Shown: positions 35,661 through 46,918, numbered from the stretch's first letter. The stretch is 60,000 nucleotides of DNA from Strigamia acuminata (GCA_949358305.1 OX442314.1:33973608-34033607), one strand, 5' to 3'. A program made the numbers and translations. The notes: generated by a model from the sequence alone, not told the origin.

Positions 35661-36540
35661 CGAAAACCCGATCGATCTGCGATTGGCGTCGCATCAGTTT
35701 GCATAAAAAAAAAATAAAAAAAAAAAAATTTGGATCATAAATCATTTATTTTTATTTTTTTAATTTTTTTTTTTATTTTTGTAATTTGGCGCTTCGTCGC
35801 GCTGGAATGTGGCGAATAGTTTGAATCTTTCATCAACTTTTGTCTTGTGACGAGTCGACGTGTAATGAACGGCAGCCAACCCACGGCGCGTTTATTTTCA
35901 AAGGGTTTCTTCGGACGGCGCGCTGTAAATCATGGATTTTTGAAAACACGCGAGCGAAATTCCTTGCAGCGCCGATTGTGTGCAAAATCGATTCCTGGCA
36001 AGAAATCAAGTTGACGTAATTAAGTAACCGGTTGACAAAACGGACATAGCGACGTTCGCGCCGCACGCAAATGCCGTTTGAGATGCTCAGATGCCGAACG
36101 AAAAGTTGGACCTGACGGGGGACGACACAAATATAAATAAATTGATTAAAAATTCCGCTCGCGGGATGGAATTCGATATAGATTTATTTAACTCTGACTT
36201 TCATTATTCCTGGCAAGGTGTGCGACACGTCGGAGCGATCGATGTGAAAGAAAAAATAACTTATGCTCACACAAGTGATTAAATCACACCCACGCGTGAG
36301 CGCAAAGAAAAGCGAAACGACAAACTCAAATAAATTAATCCGGGGGAAAAAAAAGTTCAAAGTTGCGCAACGATGGCGCAACGTAGAACTACCCGGGGTT
36401 GTTTGTTTTGTTTTTAAACTTATTTACATTGGTCAGCGAACCGGCCACTCTTCGCTAAAGACACACGCAAGTGTTGTTGTTTTGTAAATTCCCATCAAGA
36501 GATGGCGCTGGTTGCCATGTGTAAAAGGTATGAGACATTT
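35661..36540. other. Intergenic region upstream of sif
   Basis: No gene recognised. Short ORFs on both strands lack ATG context or similarity. Confidence 0.4.
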
Positions 36541-36849
36541 TCCTTACTGTCAGGCGCTCTGAAGAAAGGTTCAAGCACTAGGCGTGGTCACTGATTACAA
36601 GGCAGTGCCCAAAGTGAAGAGTCTGGTAAAGGAAATGGCATTACCTTTTTTGGCTCAGGCTCAGGATCAAAGGGAATCAGTCTCAGAGGGCGAGGTTCAG
36701 AAACCAGGGCAACGGGAGAAATGTGTAGTTTGTATCTTGACGAATAGAACTACCGAGATGTTGCCCCGTGTACATGCATACTTCTGTGCAAATTGCAGCG
36801 AGCGAGTCCTGGACACTGCACAAACCGAGAGGAAGACTCCAAGATGCCC

Positions 36850-37134
36850 CTACTTTTGTATAGGTTTTGTTCGTTTCCAGTTGTAACCGTCTGTGTAGTG
36901 CTGTAAGGTAACCGTTGGAGTAAGAGCAAACTTCTTGACATTGACGAATTCCATGTGCCTTTCCAAAGACCAACATTTCACCATCCCTTTCAACTTCTGA
37001 ATGAAGACGTCCATTGCCAGTCTCTCCCGAAATGTCTCGTGTGTTTTTATGATGTTGGTGGTCGACTCCAAGCCGTTGTTAGTGCATGGCGCGCCTTTGA
37101 AGTGGCTGGTGTGCCAGCCAACAAATTGCAACAA
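36850..37134 (-). pseudogene. MULE-type transposase fragment
   Basis: A 95-codon open stretch with CTNNGLESTTNIIKTHETFR, then RERLAMDVFIQKLKGMVKCW and PTVTLQHYTDGYNWKR. The TNNGLE...N.IIK..TFRERL block and the PTVTL...TDGY.W block are typical of the C-terminal half of Mutator-like element transposases in animals. The catalytic core and the SWIM zinc finger are missing or out of frame. A dead remnant, about 36.58-37.15 kb in all. Confidence 0.6.
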
Positions 37135-38249
37135 TGGGTAACGTTTAGGAAACGTAAGGGGTGGTATGAATAATGTTGGGAGTTCGTTTAAAAATAAATG
37201 GGGGTTAATTGGTTGGGGGGAAATACAATATTAGGGGATATTACAGTTAGGGGGGTCCTTTAGTTTACTTGGGGAAGTTTGGATGGGGGGGGGGGAAATA
37301 AACCTTCTTTAGGGAGGAAAATCTAGTCAAAATGGGGATTAACTAACAAACTAACAAATTATTTTCAAACCAAAATGACATGTCACGCTTGCCCACACAC
37401 AATACACGCTTTTAAGCGCGACGTTGTTTTGCCTGTGCGCAGAAGTTGGGCAAATAATCGCACGGACAGGCAATCTCGTGGATGGGTAATCGCGGTCGCC
37501 AAGTAATTTGCCCTTACAAAAACATTGTCTGTAATACCTTGTTCACACCAAGGTTTTGGATCTCATCTGAAGCTGCTGGTATAGATCCAAGATCGGTGTG
37601 ATCGGCTCACTGATCTAGATCCGTGTGCCCAACAACTCCGTTCGCCAATCAAGTTCCCACAACTCGGTTCGGCGATTGGATTCGAATTGGAAACTACGAA
37701 GCTCTGCTGGGGCTTCATCAAACACCACTTGTATGGATACATTGAAATAAATTTATTGTTATATTTTTTATATTTATATTTTTGACAAAGATTGGCAATG
37801 TTTTTATTTTTTACTACTCCTTAACTATATAGTCTGCAATGTCTACAGAAATCCCAGAAGAACATCCATTGCATAACAGACAAAAGTTTTTTTTAAAGAA
37901 GTAACAAAAACTGAAGAAACCGGCGCCTAGTTTCGACGGGAAACTAAGCACTTTTTGGCCGCATTTGAGCGATGTTAATCCAATATTATAATATAATATT
38001 ATAATTTCTTTAAACGGGTCGGGGTTTTGCCAGCCTTGTAATTTGCGAGCCTTGTAGATTTCAGCCTCATTTTTTCGTTAAAATCAAAAAGGCTGAAAGT
38101 TATAAGGCTGGCAACATACCGCACCCTTTAAACATTGCAAACTCTAGTTAAGGAACAGTAAAAAATGTAAACATTGCCATTGTCAAATGCCATTAAATTA
38201 AAAAATATAACAAAAAATTGATGAAGCACAACTGGTTATTTTGAGTGGG

Positions 38250-38327
38250 CAGGGTTCAAATTTGCGCGAATCAAATTTGCGCGACCCGAATTTGCGCGAC
38301 CCGGTAAAAAAAATCCCAAGTTCGCGC
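38250..38327. repeat. GCGCAAATTTG array, left part
   Basis: Degenerate tandem CAAATTTGCGCGACC units, interrupted by the retrotransposon and continuing at 50684. The last GCGC (38324-38327) is the target-site copy. Confidence 0.8.
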
Positions 38328-39298
38328 TGTGGTGATCTCAAAATATTTCACCAACTTAGAAGATAAAATTAATTGTCTTCTAATTAATTTGACTGTGGCA
38401 CACGCCAAGTCAGATCATGTGACCGAGGGGAGAAATCCTCTCTAGGCACATATCACCCCAGGTTGTCCGGGGTGAAAACGGTTATTAGCCGTTATGGTGC
38501 AATATGGTGTAATAACCACTAGTTGCACCCATTTGAGCTAAGTGCGCAGGTTTTCTGCGCAATATTGAAGCGTGCTGGGCTCGCGTCTTGGCTCAAATCG
38601 GGACTCTTGACAAAAATACACAACCCACAACATCACTGCGATATCTGCTCCGACAATACGTATTGATAGTGGACCGTGTATTCCAAGTTTCACCAGCTTG
38701 CTTTGTAACGAATTACAAAGCCAGCTATCCTGCTTGAATTAGCCGAAGCTAATTCCAGCAAACGAGAAGAAGAAGTTTCCTGATCCAAGTGAACCATCGC
38801 CATCGTTGCCGCGCGAACGGCAACCATCGCCATCGTACCTGGACCAGACGCCTACAGCCGTCAACCACCGCCGCCGAGCCGTCGCACGAGCCGTAGAAGG
38901 AGCCCACGAGAACCATCGTCTTCGACCATCGTTCGTGAGTTCAGAGAACGAAGACAATTCGCCTTCGCCTAACAACTGTGTGTTGTTTAAGCGCCATTTT
39001 AGCGCTTTGTAGCTTGCAACAGTCGTTGCAAGCCCTTCCATTGTTTTCCGCTCAAATTGTTACGCGACTTGTCGCTCTTCCTATTTCAACTAGTCAATAT
39101 ATTTTATATTTCATTGTATTTAACTTAATAAAGAATTTGTGTGATTTTTATCATAAAAATTGTGTCTTTATTTTCCTACTTAATAAACTTAACCCTAGAC
39201 AAGTTTAAGGCCGCCGATTGTAAGTCTTTTATAGCATTCACCTGCGGTTTCTGCTTAATTTATTAGAAATTAAGTGGATAAAAACCCGGATCGCAGCA
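38328..39298 (+). repeat. 5' LTR
   Basis: 971 bp, beginning TGTGGTGATCTC and ending CGGATCGCAGCA (TG...CA). AATAAAG at about 39127 is a likely poly(A) signal for the R region. Short internal ORFs recur identically in the 3' LTR and are not genes. Confidence 0.95.
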
Positions 39299-39300
39299 CG

Positions 39301-39318
39301 TGGGGGCCCGTCCGGGAT
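39301..39318 (+). other. Primer-binding site, tRNA-Pro type
   Basis: TGGGGGCCCGTCCGGGAT, two bases after the 5' LTR. It differs at one position from the well-known tRNA-Pro primer site TGGGGGCTCGTCCGGGAT. Confidence 0.8.
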
Positions 39319-39409
39319 AGTCATTGTATAACTTTGTTAGTTAAAATTTACCCGCCATTTTTATCTGGCTTATCTTTCTTCTCTATCCTTTCTAAATCCT
39401 CATTGAAAA

Positions 39410-42400
39410 ATGGCGACTCCTTCAGAGAAGAGACCGAGAGGAAGGCCGGCGAAGAGACGAGTGGCGATCGATCTACCAGTCGTGGATCAAGAAGTGACTG
39501 AGTCACAAGAATTGTTTGAAGCCATGGATCAAACAGCTAACTGTAACTCGGCACAGTTAATCGTGAATGAATTCACGCAAGCGTTGGAGCGACAACAGCC
39601 ATCCCCGCCAAGCGGCCAGTTGGACTTAAACAATCCAACTGGAAGTGGCCGTTCCAAGTCGCAAAACGATGATTTGAATTTACGAATTCAATCATCAAGT
39701 GCAGAGCACTCGCTGAATTCATCACCGGTTCAAGGTGCAGCACAGCAAGATTCGGAGAACTCCAATATGGAAGTTTCTCATTCTCCCGTGCGTGTAACCA
39801 TGATGGACGCACTCCGTGAGCAAGCTAGGCTCGAGGGAGTAAAAGTCACTAGCGAAATGACTGTGGAACAAATCCACAAAGCTATGGTTCGCAAACAAAG
39901 CCAAAAAGACGTTGAAATCGTCAGAACAAGCTTGCAAGCAGAGTTCGAGCGAATGCATGCAGAAATGCAGCAGCAAAATGCCGAACTAAAACAACAACGT
40001 GCAAATGACCATGTTAAGTTGTTGCAATTAGAGCAGGAAAAAGCTTCCTGGCTAATTACTGACGAAGAGCAACAACAAAGGCTCGAGCAACTAAATCAAG
40101 CACAAAAAGATTTAGAAATTGCTAATGAAAATTTGAGATTGGCCAACGCAAATTTGCGGGAAGCCAACACAAATTTAATGACTGCCGAACTAACCGCCCC
40201 AGTTCGAGCGAGGGAAGCAATCCCCTCCACTTCTCGAAATTACGAGAATTATGCTGCAGAACAAGCAGCAAGAGCTAAGAGATTAGCACAACGAGAAAAC
40301 GAAGTATTTCTCGCTCGACAGCAGTCAGTAATTGATGCTGGTCAAGCCGCCAAAAGTCAAAGTACTGCAGAGCAGTTATTACGTGCCGACTTAGCTGCGC
40401 AAGCTCGTGAAAACGAAATTCTTCGCGCAGATCTATTGACGGTACAAGAAAACTTTGCAGTAGTCGTACAAAAAGTACAAGACGTTTGTGGCGAAGATAA
40501 TTTTGCAAAGCCAGCCCCAGTTTTGCAAAAAGGTGCTTCCAAATCACCTGAGTTGATTGATTTAACATCAGCTAAACCAAAAGTCAGTCGACAATCAAGT
40601 TGGACTGACAGTGATGACTCACGCAGTAGTCGTGGAAGCCGTAATAGTCATCACAGTCGCAAAAAGCGAAAGCGACAACCAGACCCGACCGAATATCATT
40701 CCCCAAAAGTTCCACAAGATTCGGATCGATTCTTTAGCAATAGTGACCGATTAATCGGATTGCTAGAGAGAAAGAATAAAGAACGTGAGAAACCACACGA
40801 TCGTGGACGGTCACACGATAATCCGCGAGAAGGCTCACCAAAACGCGATTGTCACAACGACATCCGTGATGGGCCGAGATACCGTGGAAATCCACCAGGT
40901 GGTGACCCACCAGGTGGAGACAGTTCAGATGGACATGGAGGTGGCCACTCACGTGACCATAATTCGAATGGCAATCGAAATGGAAGGGGACCACCAAATG
41001 GAGACCGTCGTCCGCCAGATGGCGACGATCCTCCGGACCCTGATCCGCCGCCAAATCCGAATCATGAATCTGCGTCAGATACAGATTCCTCACGTCCCAG
41101 TGTGAGAGGGCGATCTCGTCACAGAACACGTAGTAGAACTCAAAGACCCGATTTCTACACGAAAGATGAGATTGACCAGTTGTTGAGGCAAAATGCTCAA
41201 CAACAGCGAAAAAGCAGAAGGGATAAAATTATTTTGCAAAAAATAAGTGAATTTACTTCTGATAAATGGACTCATCAAACAACAGATGAAAAGTTCATTA
41301 GATGGGATCGAGTTATCCCACATGCCTATAATGGAAATTGGCAAGCAGGGTCAAACCTCTTGCTGGAAATATTTGAACTAGGCAAGGTTCACAGTTTTGG
41401 CTGTGAAGGTGCATTGGCCCATCTAGTACCAAGAATACTAGTTGGCGGTGTCAAGGAGTGGTTTCGCAGGAAAGACTTCACGAAGTGGGATGACTTCGTT
41501 AAACAATTTATGTTTAAATTTGGTGAATCGAGCGAAGACATCAAGACGCTCTGGCGATGTCTTAAGCAACGAAAAGGCGAAAGCTTACATTCGTACATGC
41601 TAAGAGCAGAGAATCTGCTTGGCAGAATGCCACATGCTGTTACTGATGCAACAGCAGATGATCAGTTCAGAGCTGGTCTCACAGAATATAGTAAAAATAT
41701 TCTGATGATGTCGGACGCTCCCGACCCGGGGAAATTCTCCGAGTTAAATGAGTTCATGGAGGTCAATCAATTGCGCATTGACGAAAAGTACAAAGCTTAC
41801 CTTACAGAAGCCGAAAGGTCAGCGTACTTAAAGCGAGAGAAAAGACTCGCTGAGCAAAACAATGAAACCTTTAATGGTTTGAAATTGTTGCAGCCACCTA
41901 GTTACGAAGACTTTCTAGACGAGGTGGAAGGGAAGAGTTCGAAAAAAGAATCTTCCAAAAAGGACGTCAAAAATCCTCATTCAGTTCCTAAGTTACATGC
42001 AAATATAACTGGAGCTGAAACTCCGTCGTCTGAAGCTGAAGAAGCTGAAGAGGAGGAGGAAGCAGGAGATGAGACGTTGGCTTTATTGGCCAAAGCAGCG
42101 GCGTTGTTAGCAAAAAATAACCCCGTTGCAGGCAAATGGAAGCCAAAAATGAAATCAAAAAATGTTTCATTTGACGCATCAAAGGTGAATACAGAAAGGA
42201 ATTCAAAGTCACCTGCGGTGTCGCCAGAGCGCCGGTCTGACGCTCGTTCTCGTTCTGCCTCACCAGCAGCAACGAAAAAGAAATCGCCTGCCACTGATCC
42301 ATGCAATTTATGCAAAAAATTAGGGCATTGGCAAAAAGACTGCCCATCCTCTAAAAAGGACAAACCAGTGTCAACAGCTGAGTTTGAAAAAGCAGTCAAG

Positions 42401-42433
42401 ATCATAACTGACATGTTTCGAAAAAACTTGTAG
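39410..42433 (+). CDS. gag: Gag polyprotein of the Ty3/gypsy element
   Basis: 1007 aa structural protein that forms the particle and packages RNA. In order: a Gln/Glu-rich coiled-coil N-terminal half (about residues 140-290), a Ser/Arg-rich stretch (about 395-425), a Gly/Asp/His-rich segment and an RSRHRTRSRT basic patch, a capsid-like region (about 590-790; DKWTHQTTDEKFIRWDRVIP, GVKEWFRRKDFTKWDDFVKQ), a Glu-rich stretch, and one zinc knuckle CX2CX4HX4C at 965-978. The ATG at 39410 follows the leader directly. It is long for a Ty3/gypsy Gag because of the coiled-coil and RS-like extensions. The last codons form the slippery site, and the stop TAG is at 42431-42433. Confidence 0.9.
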   Translation: MATPSEKRPRGRPAKRRVAIDLPVVDQEVTESQELFEAMDQTANCNSAQLIVNEFTQALERQQPSPPSGQLDLNNPTGSGRSKSQNDDLNLRIQSSSAEHSLNSSPVQGAAQQDSENSNMEVSHSPVRVTMMDALREQARLEGVKVTSEMTVEQIHKAMVRKQSQKDVEIVRTSLQAEFERMHAEMQQQNAELKQQRANDHVKLLQLEQEKASWLITDEEQQQRLEQLNQAQKDLEIANENLRLANANLREANTNLMTAELTAPVRAREAIPSTSRNYENYAAEQAARAKRLAQRENEVFLARQQSVIDAGQAAKSQSTAEQLLRADLAAQARENEILRADLLTVQENFAVVVQKVQDVCGEDNFAKPAPVLQKGASKSPELIDLTSAKPKVSRQSSWTDSDDSRSSRGSRNSHHSRKKRKRQPDPTEYHSPKVPQDSDRFFSNSDRLIGLLERKNKEREKPHDRGRSHDNPREGSPKRDCHNDIRDGPRYRGNPPGGDPPGGDSSDGHGGGHSRDHNSNGNRNGRGPPNGDRRPPDGDDPPDPDPPPNPNHESASDTDSSRPSVRGRSRHRTRSRTQRPDFYTKDEIDQLLRQNAQQQRKSRRDKIILQKISEFTSDKWTHQTTDEKFIRWDRVIPHAYNGNWQAGSNLLLEIFELGKVHSFGCEGALAHLVPRILVGGVKEWFRRKDFTKWDDFVKQFMFKFGESSEDIKTLWRCLKQRKGESLHSYMLRAENLLGRMPHAVTDATADDQFRAGLTEYSKNILMMSDAPDPGKFSELNEFMEVNQLRIDEKYKAYLTEAERSAYLKREKRLAEQNNETFNGLKLLQPPSYEDFLDEVEGKSSKKESSKKDVKNPHSVPKLHANITGAETPSSEAEEAEEEEEAGDETLALLAKAAALLAKNNPVAGKWKPKMKSKNVSFDASKVNTERNSKSPAVSPERRSDARSRSASPAATKKKSPATDPCNLCKKLGHWQKDCPSSKKDKPVSTAEFEKAVKIITDMFRKNL

Positions 42434-45400
42434 ACGCAGATCCATCAGGTCTAGTGGACGCTGCGTCACCTCCGAAATCGGAATCAGAGAATGAAAATCT
42501 GAAGATAATGGAAGATGTTGGAGAAGTTATTGATGAATTAATTCGTCAAACAGAACTAAAAGAAAAAGGATCTCTTGATGTAAAAAAGGAGATTGTCGGC
42601 GAAACCCCGACTGAAGAAGACACTTCCAATATTCAAGATAAAGTCGAAGTTAAAGACGATAGACCAAGCTCAGTTCCAGAGACACCTGGAATTGAGGAGT
42701 GCATTAAGTTATTTGCAGCTACAACTCTTGATACCAATGAGTTATTAGACGAACTGCCTTTGGAGCCTCCAATTACAGTTCATCATAAATTGCGCAAGTT
42801 TGAGTGCAAAGTGGCTGGAATACCAAACAGCCATGACCTTCCAACGTTAAAGTTAGAAACGTTAAAAGGTGTAATAACTGGAATGTTGGACTCAGGAGCA
42901 AATAAAAGCTTCCTAGCCACCTCAGTTATTAATCAATTAGGTCTAGAAAAATATCTACGACCTATCGGACCTGGTGTCAGAGTTACGACGGCTAGTGAAG
43001 AAGTCACTCCAGATGGAACCATCCATCTTTCATTTCGATGGACACACGGCACGTTACGTCATCCGTTCATCGTAATACCAAATAAGTATCCAATGGTACT
43101 ATTGGGTTGCGATTTTATGAATAAATTAAAAATCCAACCTAATCCACAGACGATGTCTTGGAATTTCACGCAACCTGTGGATGCAGATTTACCCTACATT
43201 CCACAAGCGTTGCTGGAACGTTATTTGGAGAAAGTGGAGGAACCCGATTCCTCATTTGTGACCTTTGCAAAAGCTTACGCTGCAAGTGTAACTCAAGGCA
43301 AAATTGATGAAGAGAATTTCATCCAAAAGTTAGTCGAAGAAGCTAACTTAAATTTGGAGCAATCCAAATTATTAGAAAAGATGTTATCCAAACATAAAAG
43401 GATTATTTCTAAAGATCCAGGTAAAACACACCTGGTTAAGCACAAAATTGAGCTTGACACGGAGAAACCCATCCGTGTCCCCTTTAAGAGCATAAACCCT
43501 CAAAAAAGGGAAATAATCAGACAACTTTGTCAAGACATGATTGACAAAGGCGTAGTCGTCAAAGCTGAAGGCGATTACGGAATGCGGCCAGTCCTAGTCA
43601 TGCGACCAGGAAACGACCCACGCTTGTGCATTGATTTCCGCCCCATCAATACACATACTAAGTACAACCCACCTCAAATGCCAACAATTGAGGAAATTCT
43701 GCGAGAAATCGGAGAATTCGAGTGGGTCAGTACTATAGATCTGACCAAGGGATATTGGCAGATAGAATTGCGACCTGAAGACAGAGAAAAAACTGCCTTC
43801 TGGAGCCCAATGGGAAGACTAATGTTTTTAGTCATGCCTTTCGGATTAGTAAACGCACCAACTACCTTCCAAGAATTGATGGAAAAAGTTTTGGGTAACG
43901 TTTACAGAAAATTTGCATGGGCATATTTGGATGACATAATTGTTGTATCCAAATCGTTCGAAGAACACATTAAACATTTAGATATAGTGTTTAAAAAATT
44001 GGCAGAAGCTAATTTACATGCGCACCCTGGCAAGACGCATCTCTGTAGAAAGGAATTAATTTTTCTAGGCTACAAAGTAGGAGTAGAAGGACTTGCAGTA
44101 GACCCTAAAAAAGTCGCTGCAATTACGCAATTTCCGGCTCCTACCAATCTTAAGGAATTACAAAGATTTCTAGGCATGGTGAATTTCTTTCACCGCCTAA
44201 TCAAGAATTTGGCCACAGTGGCAGAACCACTAAGGCCACTCTTGAAGAAAGATGCGGAGTTCGATTGGGAACTGCATCATCAGGCAGCATTCGACGCAAT
44301 AAAAGACTTGCTTACGAATGCTGAAACAATGAAGATGCCTGACTTGTACATGCCATTTATTGTTCATACTGACGCCAGTAAACAAGGGTTGGGTGCAGCC
44401 CTTACACAAAAGAAAAATGTGGATGGCCAAGAAGTCGAAATGCCATGCGTGTATGCAAGCAGAAGCTTGCAGCCCGCAGAGAAAAATTATACTGTGACAG
44501 AATTGGAATGTCTCGCAGTAGTATGGGGATTGCGCAAATTTCGCCCATATTTAGAGTACACTACATTCACTGTACAAACGGATCACCAAGCACTTAAGTG
44601 GTTGATGTCGTTATCTGACCCGTCGGGTAGATTAGCTCGTTGGCAAATGGAGCTGATGGCGTATTCGTTCGAAATACAATACGTCAAAGGTCCGCTAAAT
44701 GTAATAGCAGACGCATTGTCACGTGCCCCTGTCAGCGCACCTGACGAACCAGAAGACGATGGCGATAATGATGATTTATTATCATATTGTCCATCTCCTT
44801 GCCGAAGTTGGCAAATGGGAAAATTGAACGAATTACCCAAGTCCACGATAGTTAATGACGACGATCAAGCATTAATTAATTTTTGTATTAACATGCATGA
44901 TCCGTCAGGAACCCCTGACGTCGAATTAAGAGCCATGATGGCTAAAAAATTCGAGCTGCCAACAACAAATGTTTTAATAAAAGCATTTGCGGCTAAAATT
45001 GCGAAGCAATTAGAATGTGATCCTCCAACGAGAGATGACATCATTGCGGCGCAAAAAGCAGACAAATTTTGCCAACATATTCGCAATTACTTATTAAATA
45101 AGCAATATCCAAGTTACATAGTAACTCGTCTTCAAAGAAGAAATTTTGAAAGACACGCGAGTACTTATCTCATTGAAGAAGATATGTTACTCCATTATCA
45201 TCCTACCTCCACCGATGAATTGGGAGAGGATGGTAGGGCACTTAAAGTTGTTGTGCCAAGAAAATTGATTTATAAAATCATATGGTTGATGCACGGACAT
45301 CCACTGTCCGGCCACCCAGGCATTGCGAGGACAATGTACAGAACTCGAAGAGTTTATACCTGGAAAGGTATGAAACGTGATATTACACGTTTTATTCAAC

Positions 45401-46680
45401 ATTGTCAAGGATGTCAGGCATGCAAGCCGAGATCAAAGACCGAAATTGAAGGCGCTCAAATTGGACCATTTGGACCGTTTGACTGCCTCAGTGTGGATTT
45501 GTCTGGTCCCAAACCAAGAACCAGAAGAAACAATACCCACATTTGCGTCATCGTAGATGTCGCTACACATTGGCCCGAATTATTTCCAATGTGTAATCCA
45601 ACGGCAATAAAAGTTGCCAACACAATTTATCACTTATCGATGACTTTCGGATTTCCGAGACAAATCATAAGTGATAATGGACCACAATTTCGATCACAGG
45701 TCTATAAAGAATTTTGCAAAAAATTCGACATGTCGCGAACACCGACATCGATTTATCATCCACAAAGCAATCCTGTGGAGAGAACCAATCGAGATATTAA
45801 ATATTTAGTTTCGATTTATTTAGATATTCATGACCAATGGGATGAGTATCTACGCGAATTTGCATTCAGTTTGAGAACAACTGTAACAAGAGGCAGAGAT
45901 TATTCTCCTGCTTTCTTAAATTTTTTCCGAGAATTAAGAATTCCTTGGGATCCAAGAATTCCGGAAGGAATTTTAGTCATTGACCCAAAAAATCCGCATT
46001 TATATGTTCAGAAATTAGAAACAATAATTGCAGAGACGTATCAGCATATGATGTCTCACGTCTTAGATTTGAGACGCCGTGTCGAAGCTGAAAAATCAGA
46101 TAAGAAATTCGACAACTTCAGACAAAATGATTTAGTCTGGCGAGAGTCTCATATTCTCTCAAATGCCGCTAAAGGAATAGCAGCAGGCATTTCACCAAAA
46201 AGGAATGGGCCTTATGTAATTGTCAAAAGATTACAAGGAGGCGCCTTTCAACTTCGACGGCTGAGTGATAATAAAATTTATCCAGCTGTTCACGGCACTG
46301 AATTAATGCCGTACTTTCCCGTTTTCAACCAAGAAATTTGGCTGGAAGGGGAGGAAGTGGGTCAAAAAACAAAAAATATTGTTAATACCTTGGATGATGT
46401 GGAATTATCCAAAATTCCTGTCGAAAACACGGAATCGAGTGAAAAATCGAAACTCAAAAATAACAAAGTCGATGAAATAAACAAGCGACTTGAAAATGTT
46501 TCTCTTGATGAAAATCTAGAAAAGGAAATGTTTTTAGAAAAAGAGAAAATTTCAAACAATGAAGAAAATAACTCATCTGACATTGGAGACGATGCTGATG
46601 ACAATCTAAACAAGTTGGATTGTACTTCGCGAAAGTCAAAGTACAACTTGAGATCTCGCGTTCCGCGAGCCAAGACATAG
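42412..46680 (+). CDS. pol: Pol polyprotein (protease, RT, RNase H, integrase)
   Basis: Open from 42412; no AUG start is needed because it is made by -1 frameshift from gag. Counting from the GTG at 42454: an acidic linker, protease active site LDSGAN (D at about 146), RT with YLDD (491-494) and MPFGLVNAP upstream, RNase H with HTDASKQGLGAAL and TELECLAVVWGL, integrase HHCC zinc finger (HGHPLSGHPG ... CQGCQAC), the D,D-35-E core (VDLSGP, DNGPQF, NPVERTNRDIKY) and a GPY module (KRNGPYVIVKRL). The long Lys/Glu-rich tail ends RSKYNLRSRVPRAKT. No inactivating change seen. Confidence 0.95.
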   Translation, partial: HVSKKLVDADPSGLVDAASPPKSESENENLKIMEDVGEVIDELIRQTELKEKGSLDVKKEIVGETPTEEDTSNIQDKVEVKDDRPSSVPETPGIEECIKLFAATTLDTNELLDELPLEPPITVHHKLRKFECKVAGIPNSHDLPTLKLETLKGVITGMLDSGANKSFLATSVINQLGLEKYLRPIGPGVRVTTASEEVTPDGTIHLSFRWTHGTLRHPFIVIPNKYPMVLLGCDFMNKLKIQPNPQTMSWNFTQPVDADLPYIPQALLERYLEKVEEPDSSFVTFAKAYAASVTQGKIDEENFIQKLVEEANLNLEQSKLLEKMLSKHKRIISKDPGKTHLVKHKIELDTEKPIRVPFKSINPQKREIIRQLCQDMIDKGVVVKAEGDYGMRPVLVMRPGNDPRLCIDFRPINTHTKYNPPQMPTIEEILREIGEFEWVSTIDLTKGYWQIELRPEDREKTAFWSPMGRLMFLVMPFGLVNAPTTFQELMEKVLGNVYRKFAWAYLDDIIVVSKSFEEHIKHLDIVFKKLAEANLHAHPGKTHLCRKELIFLGYKVGVEGLAVDPKKVAAITQFPAPTNLKELQRFLGMVNFFHRLIKNLATVAEPLRPLLKKDAEFDWELHHQAAFDAIKDLLTNAETMKMPDLYMPFIVHTDASKQGLGAALTQKKNVDGQEVEMPCVYASRSLQPAEKNYTVTELECLAVVWGLRKFRPYLEYTTFTVQTDHQALKWLMSLSDPSGRLARWQMELMAYSFEIQYVKGPLNVIADALSRAPVSAPDEPEDDGDNDDLLSYCPSPCRSWQMGKLNELPKSTIVNDDDQALINFCINMHDPSGTPDVELRAMMAKKFELPTTNVLIKAFAAKIAKQLECDPPTRDDIIAAQKADKFCQHIRNYLLNKQYPSYIVTRLQRRNFERHASTYLIEEDMLLHYHPTSTDELGEDGRALKVVVPRKLIYKIIWLMHGHPLSGHPGIARTMYRTRRVYTWKGMKRDITRFIQHCQGCQACKPRSKTEIEGAQIGPFGPFDCLSVDLSGPKPRTRRNNTHICVIVDVATHWPELFPMCNPTAIKVANTIYHLSMTFGFPRQIISDNGPQFRSQVYKEFCKKFDMSRTPTSIYHPQSNPVERTNRDIKYLVSIYLDIHDQWDEYLREFAFSLRTTVTRGRDYSPAFLNFFRELRIPWDPRIPEGILVIDPKNPHLYVQKLETIIAETYQHMMSHVLDLRRRVEAEKSDKKFDNFRQNDLVWRESHILSNAAKGIAAGISPKRNGPYVIVKRLQGGAFQLRRLSDNKIYPAVHGTELMPYFPVFNQEIWLEGEEVGQKTKNIVNTLDDVELSKIPVENTESSEKSKLKNNKVDEINKRLENVSLDENLEKEMFLEKEKISNNEENNSSDIGDDADDNLNKLDCTSRKSKYNLRSRVPRAKT
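42421..42467 (+). promoter_or_regulatory. Gag-pol -1 ribosomal frameshift signal
   Basis: The heptamer A AAA AAC at 42421-42427 is in the gag reading phase (codons CGA AAA AAC), two codons before the gag stop. After a 5-nt spacer (TTGTA) a perfect 7-bp stem GACGCAG (42433-42439) / CTGCGTC (42461-42467) encloses a second TCCA/TGGA stem. The pol frame is exactly -1 and opens at 42412, overlapping gag. Heptamer, spacer and stem match textbook retroviral signals. Function inferred. Confidence 0.85.
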
Positions 46681-46918
46681 CGTTGACTTTCACCTTTTGG
46701 GTTTACCCAAAAGATCCGAGAGAGCAATCTCGTGACGTCATTCGTAGTAAATACTCGAATGACAACGTTCACAATGCGTTATAACTTGTGACGTCATTCG
46801 GTGTCACCGAAACAAGTTCGTTGCTCCAATCAACGAACTTAGCCACTTTTCCGATAAGTTTTGAAGTGGATGCATCAACTCCGATACCGCACGACAGTTT
46901 TTATTGATTCAGCAAACT
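46681..46918 (+). promoter_or_regulatory. Putative internal promoter and leader exon of ORF3
   Basis: Between the pol stop and ORF3. Two perfect CRE/ATF palindromes, TGACGTCA, lie at 46733-46740 and 46789-46796, each inside the repeated context GTGACGTCATTCG. The segment ends at a strong donor CAAACT|GTAAGT (46919). The 66-nt intron 46919-46984 closes at TTCTTTCTAG, 38 nt before the ORF3 ATG. Alternatively the sequence only holds splice acceptors for a transcript starting in the LTR. Confidence 0.5.
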
